A DNA stretch of 64,000 nucleotides. It comes from Gimesia chilikensis (GTDB lineage Bacteria; Planctomycetota; Planctomycetia; Planctomycetales; Planctomycetaceae). The position numbers and the translations under genes are program-made. The stretch lies in contig NZ_CP036266.1 in NCBI RefSeq assembly GCF_007744075.1, forward strand, positions 7,027,694 through 7,091,693, given 5' to 3'. Below the pieces are notes generated by a model, which saw only the letters and a program-made list of their open reading frames with translations, had not been told where the DNA came from and searched no databases. Each line of letters starts with the position of its first letter. Position 1 is the stretch's first letter. Positions 39,249 to 47,069 of the stretch are shown here, one piece after another.

Positions 39249-39901
39249 TCCCCGACTCCTAACTTTTCGAGATCGTAACCCCGTTTATTCATCTCACTAA
39301 AAATCTTATCTTTCGCCCGCTTTTTATACTGGCGAATGGTACCGGCGGGTATAGGTATGCCATCTTTGTATTTATTTCCTAATTCACGCCCCAGGTGCGC
39401 GGCGTCGAGTTCAAAATCGCCGGCAAAAGCATATGCCCAGATTACATCTTGCTGTATTTCAGAAAGCTGTCGTACGACCTCGTTCAAGTCGTCACAGATT
39501 TTGGGATTCTGACTTTCAAGCTCCTCCAGATCTGAGACAGGCACTCCACCATCAGATTCAACCAGAAACAGATCGATTGAGCGTTCCAAATTTCGAGACT
39601 TTTGCCAGTTCAGTCTTCCTGAGACCAGTTCACATGCGACATGCTGCGCAATTCGATACAAATATGCCCCAATATTTTTCTGACCGTCGAAATCATGACG
39701 ACCTTCCCAAAATCGCTTTATTGCTTCAGCAACCACATCTTCTACTTCTGCCGGTGAAAAGCGTCGAAATTCATTGGCGATGGCGCGTTCCAGCTTTCCA
39801 GCATAGGACAGAACCAGTTCACCGAGGACCGATTCGTCATTCTCCCAGGCTCGAAGGGTTAAATCCTCAGTCAAATTTGCTGATTGAGATGATTCATTCA
39901 T
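39245..39901 (-). CDS. ECF-like sigma-70-family factor
   Basis: A 218-residue sigma factor. Residues about 10-90 hold region 2 (LTLRAWENDESVLGELV, then VVAEAIKRFWEGRHDFDG and GAYLYRIAQHVACEL). Residues about 135-205 hold region 4, with LSEIQQDVIWAYAFAGDFELDAAHLG and a recognition helix ending TIRQYKKRAKDKIF. It resembles planctomycete ECF-type factors that lack a membrane anti-sigma partner; here an ImmA-type protease is encoded in the same operon. It is divergent from the ubiquitin-like cassette, which it might control. The inverted repeat at 39955-40016 lies in front of it. Confidence 0.8.
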   Translation of the reverse strand: MNESSQSANLTEDLTLRAWENDESVLGELVLSYAGKLERAIANEFRRFSPAEVEDVVAEAIKRFWEGRHDFDGQKNIGAYLYRIAQHVACELVSGRLNWQKSRNLERSIDLFLVESDGGVPVSDLEELESQNPKICDDLNEVVRQLSEIQQDVIWAYAFAGDFELDAAHLGRELGNKYKDGIPIPAGTIRQYKKRAKDKIFSEMNKRGYDLEKLGVGE

Positions 39902-39954
39902 TAATCTGCAAAATCCCCTTGTCTAACGATCATTGGAATCAATCTTATATATAA

Positions 39955-40016
39955 GCGAATTTGCGTTACAGCAAGAAAAATCAGTAAATTTCAAATTTCC
40001 TGTAACGCTGATTCGC
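39955..40016. promoter_or_regulatory. 17-bp imperfect inverted repeat between divergent operons
   Basis: Arm one (39955-39971) reads GCGAATTTGCGTTACAG. The reverse complement of arm two (40000-40016) reads GCGAATCAGCGTTACAG, so 15 of 17 positions match, with 28 bases between the arms. It lies midway between the sigma-factor gene (start 39901) and the small peptide gene (start 40104). The length and fidelity are far beyond chance for this spacing, so it is a likely operator. The palindrome CTTATATATAAG ends at the first base of arm one. Confidence 0.6.
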
Positions 40017-40103
40017 ATTGAACGATAGGGAGAGATTTCTGTTCCGGTGAGGATGGTCCTCAACTACATTCCTCTCAAAAAGTATCATTTATGGAGAGTA
40101 TTC

Positions 40104-40256
40104 ATGAATCATGATGAACACGGAAAGCCGGATAATACCCCCGGCCATGGGCCCCCCGATCAACCAGGTAAACCTGATGGTCCTCCTGGACCACCAGACC
40201 ATGTGCCAGGTCCCCCTGATCCCCCGCGCCCTCCAGATCGACGAGAAGTAGGATGA
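40104..40256 (+). CDS. 50-residue proline-rich peptide ending in glycine
   Basis: ATG 40104 has GGAGA six bases upstream, which fixes the start; an upstream frame begins at 40047. The peptide has 17 prolines, eight glycines and seven aspartates in repeating PPDxPG-type steps (GPPDQPGKPDGPPGPPD) and finishes RREVG, with glycine as the last residue. It has no beta-grasp fold and cannot be ubiquitin-like in the classical sense. Its stop overlaps the start of the E2-like gene in ATGA, so it is translationally coupled to that enzyme. The position is where ubiquitin-like modifiers lie in bacterial conjugation operons, so it may be the modifier or the target. This is inference. Confidence 0.65.
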   Translation: MNHDEHGKPDNTPGHGPPDQPGKPDGPPGPPDHVPGPPDPPRPPDRREVG

Positions 40257-41197
40257 ACTTAGCACCATGGTGGGAGCAAATTCCCGATCGCCTGGATCAT
40301 GAGTATGATGCTCTGGACCAAGCAGGCTTCGGTTATGAGCGGGACGAGAAAGCGTTTGCCTGCGGTATCTTAAGACTGACAATTGAGATGCCTTACGCAG
40401 GCGAACGAATTCCGTTAATAGTCACCTTTCCGGACCTTTATCCATATTTCCGGTTTCAAGTGGATGCACCTGACCTGGATCTTGCACACCACCAGAACCC
40501 TTTTGGGAAAAACCTTTGTCTCATCGGACGGGGTACGAACGAATGGCACACCACTGATACTGTTGCTGGTTTGCTTCAGCAGCAGCTTCCCCGTGTTATC
40601 GAAGCTGGTTCTTCTAATGATAAGACATTCGTTGCTGGAAAAGAGCAACAGCAGGCTGAACCTCTCAGTGAATATTATGGCTACTCCGAAAGCATGATCG
40701 TTCTGCCTGGTGAATGGCAGGTCCCTGGTCAGTATGATGAAGGTACATTTACGGTCTCACCCTTCGGCCCTCAAGGCCCGTTTCCGGAACGTTTCATACG
40801 AGGTTTGATGTCCGAACTACGGTCCAGAGACGGAAAGACTCTGTTAAATTCAGACGTCACGGTTCTTAATTCATCTAAACAGCAACCTTTAGATGGTTGC
40901 TGGCTCAGAGTCCAGGAGCCAATTAAACACTCTCATCAAAAGCTCTTTCTTGAAGAGATGATATCACGCAATGATTTTGCGCGTACGGCTCCCCCGAATC
41001 GTATTGAAGGTGGCTATGTGAAATTGTGGGGAGTTCTGTTTCCGGAGGAAGTTGGCTGGCGAACTGAGGGGGAAGGCTGGATTTTCCTGTGCGTGTTCAA
41101 TGTAAATCAAACGAAATTGATCCGATTTGATCAACCCATGAAGTCCCCAAAAGGACCGAAAAATAAACGAAATAGTAAACGGAAGAAACGAAATTGA
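40253..41197 (+). CDS. E2-like ubiquitin-conjugating enzyme homologue
   Basis: A 314-residue protein. Residues about 1-125 look like a divergent E2 fold: PLIVTFPDLYPYFRF is the PxxYP-type segment before the active site, and HHQNPFGKNLCLIGRG provides an H-N-C arrangement with Cys89 as the likely thioester residue, followed by the helix TVAGLLQQQLPRVIEA. The C-terminal 180 residues form an unrecognised domain and end in a basic tail (NKRNSKRKKRN). It overlaps the peptide gene before it by four bases and the E1-like gene after it by four. It should accept an activated modifier from that E1 and pass it to a target. Confidence 0.75.
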   Translation: MNLAPWWEQIPDRLDHEYDALDQAGFGYERDEKAFACGILRLTIEMPYAGERIPLIVTFPDLYPYFRFQVDAPDLDLAHHQNPFGKNLCLIGRGTNEWHTTDTVAGLLQQQLPRVIEAGSSNDKTFVAGKEQQQAEPLSEYYGYSESMIVLPGEWQVPGQYDEGTFTVSPFGPQGPFPERFIRGLMSELRSRDGKTLLNSDVTVLNSSKQQPLDGCWLRVQEPIKHSHQKLFLEEMISRNDFARTAPPNRIEGGYVKLWGVLFPEEVGWRTEGEGWIFLCVFNVNQTKLIRFDQPMKSPKGPKNKRNSKRKKRN

Positions 41198-42063
41198 TAG
41201 ATTCAAATCAAGCTTATTTTTCTCGGCAGGGGCGTGTCGGCAATATGGATGTCATGGTAAGGACACCGGAGTTGCAGACAATGAGAGAAAAATCGATTGC
41301 CGTTTTTGGCGTAGGGTGCCTGGGATCCATTAGTGTGCTTGAATTTGCTCGCGCTGGCGTTGGCAACTTGAGATTGATGGATCATGACTTCGTAGATCCG
41401 GCTACTATGGGGCGTTGGCCCCTTGGGTTGATCGAAGCTGGGCGATATAAAGTGCACGCAATTTCCGAGTTTCTTAATAGCAATTACCCATCGACACTGG
41501 TGACCCCAGTTCTCCATCGCATTGGGGGTGTTCGGGATTGTTCTAACTCAGACTCCGATAATTCGGTCATTCTGAATTTTGTATCTGATGTCTCCTTAAT
41601 TTTTGATGCGACTGCGGAAATAGGTGTGCAGCATTATTTATCAACACTGGCACGAGACTTGGAGATTCCCTATATAGCCGTATCAGGAACATATGGTGCG
41701 TGGGGAGGGAAGGTCCTGTCAATCATACCAGACAAAACCGTAGGTTGCTGGATGTGCTATCGATATGCCTGCAATGACGGTACCATCCAAGAACCGCCGT
41801 CTGATCCTCAAGGAAATGTACAACCTCAAGGCTGTGGTGAAGTCACATTCACGGGGGCGGGGTTTGATATGGCAGAAATTTCGCTTTCTGGTGTTCGTAC
41901 TGCAATTTCCACACTTTGCAATCAGCATCGGGATGGTTACCCCTCTACTCCTTGGGATGTCTTAACAATGGCATTCAGGGACGATTCAGGGCAGCTTATT
42001 GTCCCAAAGTTCACAGGTTACCGACTGGAACGCCATCCAGAGTGCTCCCTATGTCACAATTAA
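41194..42063 (+). CDS. E1/ThiF-like adenylating enzyme
   Basis: The 289-residue protein starts at TTG in a TTGA overlap with the E2-like stop, with GGAAG about eight bases before it. The Rossmann loop is GVGCLG (residues 39-44), the acidic pair is MDHDFVD (D63, D65) and Arg74 follows, as in E1-type adenylating domains that use ATP to activate a C-terminal glycine. Two CxxC pairs (C185/C188 and C284/C287) bind structural zinc. C214, in PQGCGE, could carry the thioester. It belongs with the E2-like and JAB-like genes, and no other modifier gene is nearby. Confidence 0.85.
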   Translation: MIDSNQAYFSRQGRVGNMDVMVRTPELQTMREKSIAVFGVGCLGSISVLEFARAGVGNLRLMDHDFVDPATMGRWPLGLIEAGRYKVHAISEFLNSNYPSTLVTPVLHRIGGVRDCSNSDSDNSVILNFVSDVSLIFDATAEIGVQHYLSTLARDLEIPYIAVSGTYGAWGGKVLSIIPDKTVGCWMCYRYACNDGTIQEPPSDPQGNVQPQGCGEVTFTGAGFDMAEISLSGVRTAISTLCNQHRDGYPSTPWDVLTMAFRDDSGQLIVPKFTGYRLERHPECSLCHN

Positions 42064-42554
42064 TAGATAAGCCGGATATAATTTGGATCGGAACGTCAAC
42101 CGTAACTGAGTTAATCTCTGAATGCGAAAAAACGACACCGAATGAAACTGGGGGCGTGTTGATGGGTTATTGGGGAAGCCCAAAAGCTGAGCCAGTCATT
42201 ACCCATGTCATTGGACCCGGGCCTGCTGCAATTCATGAACCCTGCCGTTTTGTGCCTGACCACGATTATCAGCTAAATGAAATTGCCAGAGTTTACGAAT
42301 TAAGTCAAAGAACTCTCTGCTATTTAGGCGACTGGCATTCCCATCCTGGCGGCACAGGGAACCTTAGCTACCGTGACCTTTTGACTTTACGTCGGATCGC
42401 AAACAGTCACACTGCGCGTGTTGATTACCCTTTAATGCTGATCGTGTCTGGAGGATCAAAATGGGAATTAAATGGGTGGCAGTATGAAATTCATAGGAAA
42501 TGGTTCTGGAGCTTCTCTGGGATACGATCAATGCAGATTACTACTTATGAATAA
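42051..42554 (+). CDS. JAB/JAMM-type metalloprotease (deubiquitinase-like)
   Basis: The ATG at 42051 gives 167 residues; it overlaps the E1-like stop by 13 bases, so the two are coupled. The full JAMM zinc site is present: Glu32 in NETGGVLMG, then DWHSHPGGTGNLSYRD with His96, His98, Ser106 and Asp109 (HxHx7SxxD). Such enzymes process a modifier precursor to expose its C-terminal glycine or strip it from targets. The neighbouring peptide already ends in glycine, so stripping seems the more likely role. It is the last gene of the cassette, followed by a structured inverted repeat. Confidence 0.85.
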   Translation: MSQLIDKPDIIWIGTSTVTELISECEKTTPNETGGVLMGYWGSPKAEPVITHVIGPGPAAIHEPCRFVPDHDYQLNEIARVYELSQRTLCYLGDWHSHPGGTGNLSYRDLLTLRRIANSHTARVDYPLMLIVSGGSKWELNGWQYEIHRKWFWSFSGIRSMQITTYE

Positions 42555-42608
42555 TCTGGAATGATGATTGTGATCACTTGCATGAAGGTGTGGGGGATTG
42601 TGCTCAAG

Positions 42609-42666
42609 TTCAATGAAGGTTTAGTAACCATTCTCTGAAGAGAACCAGCCATATACCTTCATTGAA
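42609..42666. terminator. structured inverted repeat between convergent operons
   Basis: TTCAATGAAGGT (42609-42620) and ACCTTCATTGAA (42655-42666) pair perfectly over 12 bases. Inside lie GGTT-TAGT-AACC (42618-42629) and TTCTC-TGAA-GAGAA (42631-42644). It separates the JAB gene from the convergent TPR gene, so it may be a bidirectional terminator, although no T-run follows. The rest of the 42555-42861 gap shows nothing. Confidence 0.5.
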
Positions 42667-42861
42667 TAATAACACAGCAAGTCTATACGCTTCATCCACT
42701 TAGGGAATTCCTGCTCAAGGGTAATAAGTATTAAAAACTCTATATTCTAACGATTCGAGCCCCATAATTACACATTCAGGCTTAATTCAAAGGCCATACT
42801 TGTGGTGACTCAACGACGATGATTTCTCCCCCAGACGTTCATCGAGTACCGATCGTCAGTC

Positions 42862-45800
42862 TCATTCTTTTGTTTTCAACCCTTCGTTCCCGGGGCCGAC
42901 TGTCATCCCCTGTTTGCGAAGTACCTGTCTGCTTATAACATTGACTGTCAACGGGAAGTCTTTCATCAGAACTGCAGAGTGCAATAATAGCGGAGCCGCC
43001 TCTTTTCCCAGTCGGTTTGTCGTCAGGAAATAAGCAGAAACCAGTTCCAGGTTCTGACGGAAATCGCTGTTGGATTTTTCTGTGAGGTCTGTAACCAGTT
43101 CCTTATTGAGTTTGCGTTTGTCAGGGCGCTTAAGAAAAAGCTGTAATTTTTTAGCATACTCGATCCAGACTGCGTAATCTTTGGCCATTACAGGGTTCTT
43201 TTCCAAATCAACGGTCGCCTGTACCAGACGGTCCCGTTCGGCTTTATTTCCCGTCTGGTCGGCCACACAGCTTCCCAGCAGTAAAGTTGCCGGAGAGACC
43301 CGTGATAAATTCCGCGTGGTCATCAGCGCAAGAGATGCTTTCTGTGGTTCATTGATGATTGTATAAAAATGGAACATCATCGACTGATATCCAGGAGTCG
43401 ACCGGGCATTCACTTTCTGGAAATAAGCCTCCACTTTACTCTGAGCTGCTTTGGCATCACCTTTATTGTGACACAGGCACCAGCGCAACCAGTCAGGTGA
43501 CCGAGCACTGTAGCGGTCTGTCATGTCGGAAAACAGCTTGTTGGCTTTATCAAAATCACCATATTTAGAATGCAGGGCAATCAGGCATTGAAACGATTCA
43601 GTAGAGCCGGACTGAAATGCGTGTTCGGCGTGTTCGAATGCTTTGTCCTTCTCGTCTTTCCTCGCATGCCAGTAAGCCAGTTGCACTTCCCAGTGCACCG
43701 TTTTCAAAGTTGGGCTCGGGAGCTCCAGCATTTTGCGGGTCAGCTTGACCCACTCGTCCTCTTTGTTCTGTTTCTGGTAAAGATCGGCCAGTTGAGAATA
43801 ATAAGTGTCATCCTGGGAAATCGTGGTGAGATGAGCCAGAACCCGTTGCAGATCCTCCTCCCGCTTTTTGTTTTCCTTTGCTTCTTTCTCATAGCGAGCA
43901 GCGAGCGCAGAATAAATCAGGACCGATTCGGGGTGTTTCTTCTCAAGTTCCAGTAAAACTTCCAGAGTTGTTTTCTTATTTTCAATCGGAACCAGTTGTG
44001 CTGCTTCCGATTTCGGACTGATGGTGGGGAGATCCTCAAGATCCATGGGGATATAAAACTGACCAGCAACCTGGCGGAGCGGAAGCAGACAAGTATAAGT
44101 ATAATCAATTTGCCTGAACCTGGAGTTAGTCGCCATCATGGGGAGTTGGGCCATTCCCATTCCGACATTAGTCATGGGGACCATGAGCTGCATGTGTCGA
44201 AATGCAGGAGCCGGGTTACTGGGAAGGGATTGATCGACCTGTCTCAGCAATGCCATGGCCTGGTTCGAATTCGTCTGTTGTAGTTGAATCAGATGTTTAA
44301 ACTGATGCGAACTGCAAATCGACTTATAAAATTCAATAGTTGGGGTCGGATCAAGGCCGAGATAGTTCCGCGCCATATCCACAGTGACTTCGGCGTTCGT
44401 GAAGCTTCGTTCCAACAGCATATGGGCCAGTACTTCACTGGTAAATTCCTGTTGGGCTTCCTTTTCAGCTGCCAGCCGGCTCAACCCGTTGGTCAGGTCT
44501 TCCCGGGCTGCGATCTCTTTGTTCGTCGACGATTTCTGTTTGTATGTGGCTAACACTGATTTCACATCAGGAGAAAGCGTACTCAATTCGGATACTTTTT
44601 TATTGAGCAGAATGACTGTGTTCTGCCGCAGGGTATCCGATGAAATTCGCATGTGACCTACAGTACGGCCCAGGGACAGGCCGTCGCTGAGTCGCAGGGA
44701 GTCCGGATTCTGTTCCAGCGCCGCGAAATAGTTCTCCATGGTCTGGTTGGCCAGGCCGGATGCCTCAAACAAAGCAGCCAGATAGAAAGGCCCCAGTTGA
44801 GGAGCGGTTTTCTCCTGGGGATTTCTCAATGCCTCCAGGTCGTAGTTGGCAATCGCTTTCGCATAATACAGGGGAGCCTGCATGGTGCTGGCAGGCTTCC
44901 AGCGTCTCTCTTTGACTGCTTTTTCATACTCGGCCAGAGTCTGAGCTGCGTCAGCATGGCGACCATAAATCGCCTGCAGGTATGCCAGCAGAGCGGTGGC
45001 CTGGGGAATGGCCTCGCCGGCTGTCCGGGTTCCCAGATGGGTTTTAGCAAAGGCCTCATATTCGGTTGCTGGTGTGGAAGCGGTACCTTTTGCACGCAAC
45101 GCATAGAGTAAGCCCCGTGCCTTGCAGACGGAACTGAAATCGCTCCAGTAAAATTCCGTCAGAACTCCCAGGTGACCGTATGCTTGTGCCAGTTGCAGAT
45201 AGGCTTTCCAGTTAGGACCATTTTCATCAAGAAACTGATGCAGTCCTCTGACGATCTGATATTGTGTCAAAGAGTCTAACTTGTGCTGATCTTTTAGTAA
45301 CGATTCAGGAAGGGCAGCGTATTTTGATTTCACCAGGGGACGTTCCGGGACTCCCAGTTTTTTCAGCAGAGCTGGAAATTCATTTTGAGAAGCCAAAGCC
45401 ATGGCTTCTGCCATTTGAGGCAGGATATCCGTTTCCTTCCCATCGATCTTGAAATTCTTCTCCAGCAGAAACTGGCGTTCGGCCCCTTTTTCCTGATAAA
45501 CAGCCAGTCCGAAGACGAGATATCCTTTCGAGCCGAGTGGCCAGTATGTGGATGAGACAACCCCTACGCGACCAAGTTGCGGTAATGTCTTTTGGGGCAA
45601 TGATTCCCCCAGCAGCGCATCGCGTGTGCGACACCCCAGATGCTCACGTGCTGCGATCAGGAACGCCTGGCGGACCAGCTCACGCGATAAGGGGCCGGGT
45701 TCCTTCTGCGCGCCACCGGCCAGATAATGGCTGCTGATATATTCCAATCCAAACACGGGAGTGCCATCAATTAAACCGATGGTTCCCTTAGGGCCGGGAG

Positions 45801-45960
45801 GCAGTCGACTGCTGGTCTCTGTGCTGCCCCGTTTTTTGCGTTCCAGATTGAACTTAATGGGCTTGATGTCAGAATCCGCAGCCCTGGTCAGCTGGGGGGC
45901 GAGAGAAGTCGTGCAAAGAAAGAGAATCAGACAGGTAATTAGTGTCTGTGCTGGTTTCAT
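42862..45960 (-). CDS. secreted TPR-repeat protein
   Basis: The 1032-residue protein starts with a clear signal peptide (AQTLITCLILFLCTTSLAP, cleavage near TRAAD). Residues about 60-200 form a unique N-terminal domain with LIAAREHLGCRTRDALLGE. The rest is helical and repetitive, with TPR-like units (LAQAYGHLGVLTEFYW, VYSALAARY-like, AYWHARKDEKDKAFEHAEHA). It probably acts as a scaffold outside the cytoplasm. It is the longest protein of this stretch and is transcribed on its own, converging on the ubiquitin-like cassette. No catalytic motif is visible; the family is not recognised beyond TPR. Confidence 0.7.
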   Translation of the reverse strand: MKPAQTLITCLILFLCTTSLAPQLTRAADSDIKPIKFNLERKKRGSTETSSRLPPGPKGTIGLIDGTPVFGLEYISSHYLAGGAQKEPGPLSRELVRQAFLIAAREHLGCRTRDALLGESLPQKTLPQLGRVGVVSSTYWPLGSKGYLVFGLAVYQEKGAERQFLLEKNFKIDGKETDILPQMAEAMALASQNEFPALLKKLGVPERPLVKSKYAALPESLLKDQHKLDSLTQYQIVRGLHQFLDENGPNWKAYLQLAQAYGHLGVLTEFYWSDFSSVCKARGLLYALRAKGTASTPATEYEAFAKTHLGTRTAGEAIPQATALLAYLQAIYGRHADAAQTLAEYEKAVKERRWKPASTMQAPLYYAKAIANYDLEALRNPQEKTAPQLGPFYLAALFEASGLANQTMENYFAALEQNPDSLRLSDGLSLGRTVGHMRISSDTLRQNTVILLNKKVSELSTLSPDVKSVLATYKQKSSTNKEIAAREDLTNGLSRLAAEKEAQQEFTSEVLAHMLLERSFTNAEVTVDMARNYLGLDPTPTIEFYKSICSSHQFKHLIQLQQTNSNQAMALLRQVDQSLPSNPAPAFRHMQLMVPMTNVGMGMAQLPMMATNSRFRQIDYTYTCLLPLRQVAGQFYIPMDLEDLPTISPKSEAAQLVPIENKKTTLEVLLELEKKHPESVLIYSALAARYEKEAKENKKREEDLQRVLAHLTTISQDDTYYSQLADLYQKQNKEDEWVKLTRKMLELPSPTLKTVHWEVQLAYWHARKDEKDKAFEHAEHAFQSGSTESFQCLIALHSKYGDFDKANKLFSDMTDRYSARSPDWLRWCLCHNKGDAKAAQSKVEAYFQKVNARSTPGYQSMMFHFYTIINEPQKASLALMTTRNLSRVSPATLLLGSCVADQTGNKAERDRLVQATVDLEKNPVMAKDYAVWIEYAKKLQLFLKRPDKRKLNKELVTDLTEKSNSDFRQNLELVSAYFLTTNRLGKEAAPLLLHSAVLMKDFPLTVNVISRQVLRKQGMTVGPGNEGLKTKE

Positions 45961-46286
45961 AGTCGCAACCTGTGATGTAGTAAGAGAGCATGTCTCCCCC
46001 AGGACTACACGTGCGTGATCCTGAGGGCTATTTTGAGCTTATGGGCACCACCGAGGTCTAGTCAATAGTACAGTTTGGTGGCTCGGGGTAATTCCGTAAG
46101 TCGACTGGTTTCATACTGGATTCTGAGCTGAAATCTCATATGGTTGGGTTCAGCCAGACTCTCATGAGACGATCGGGAAGCTGGATGCTAACTGTCCATT
46201 TATCTAGATAGAGACTTTCATCCAGAGATTTACCAACGTCGCATTGCTGTCAATTCAGGAAGACCATTGATCTGGCCCAAATCCAC

Positions 46287-46589
46287 TCATAGCACAGAAC
46301 GTGTCGTCAGTGTTTCCTTTAAATCCAGGTCGATCAGTCCCCGCACTCGCCGACTGGCACATTCATGCTTCTGTGCGATCAGTTGACTGGCGTGCTGATG
46401 CCAGTCTTCGTCCCGGTGGGGGCAGGTAAAGCAGTCGTGCAGATGCCCTAGACCACCAACCGCCTCGGCAAAGCAGGTCGGTCCATAACAGTTGCGTTTA
46501 ACTTCGCATTTCGTGCCACAGATGGGACAGTGCAGTTCTGCTTTTTCGCCCGGTTTTGTGTACAGATATTGTTTTCCGCTGAATAACAT
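46287..46589 (-). CDS. small Cys-rich zinc-binding protein
   Basis: A 100-residue protein with eight cysteines, among them HCPICGTKC near residue 20, NCYGPTC, and DCFTCPH with histidines after it, a pattern that fits structural zinc. Start ATG is preceded by AGGAGA at a good spacing. No membrane segment or catalytic motif is visible and no family is recognised. Its leader contains the SAM-I riboswitch at 46713-46810, ending about 125 bases upstream of the ATG on the same strand. A link to sulfur or methionine metabolism is inferred from the riboswitch alone. Confidence 0.6.
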   Translation of the reverse strand: MLFSGKQYLYTKPGEKAELHCPICGTKCEVKRNCYGPTCFAEAVGGLGHLHDCFTCPHRDEDWHQHASQLIAQKHECASRRVRGLIDLDLKETLTTRSVL

Positions 46590-46712
46590 TGCCCGTTTCT
46601 CCTCGATTTATCCTGAATTAGAATAGAATTATCACGGGCAAAACTGGCAAGCAGTCGTAAGCAGAGAGAGGCCTCACTGGGGTCTCAGAGCCATTCTTTG
46701 CTTTTTCAGGCC

Positions 46713-46810
46713 GCATCGTTTTCCTCTCGGAAAGGCTGTGGCACCTTGGTGGCTGAACCAGGTTGCCGGGCGTTTCAAAGGGCCATATCCCTCAACGCCA
46801 CTCGTGATGC
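46713..46810 (-). promoter_or_regulatory. SAM-I (S-box) riboswitch
   Basis: On the minus strand the P1 stem is GCATC (46806-46810) with GATGC (46713-46717). Between them come the S-box core elements: GGCGTTGAGGGA, TGGCCC, TTTGAAACGCC (P2 with its kink-turn), then CGGCAACC and AAGGTGCC (P3 and the core), then TTTCC-GAGA-GGAAA (P4). These match the conserved SAM-I consensus in order and spacing. The palindrome GGTGGGAATTCCCACC at 46816-46831 lies immediately upstream. The expression platform, between 46590 and 46712, is not clear. The downstream gene is the small Cys-rich protein. Confidence 0.8.
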
Positions 46811-47069
46811 AATCAGGTGGGAATTCCCACCGACAGGGAAATCATATATGTAATGTTTCAACGGTCAAGATCTAATTGTACAAAGAATCTGGATAAGATT
46901 AGGTTCACACTGAGTGAGATGTTTGAGTACGTGGGGTACGATCTTTGGAGGGCACTTCATACGCTGGCTGTTTCAATCCACACTTCTAGCCGAGCTGCCG
47001 TGATAGATGCCTCACTCAAGAGTGTAAAAGTCTGCAAGTCCGTGTTCGCGCCATAGTCAAATTGACTAG

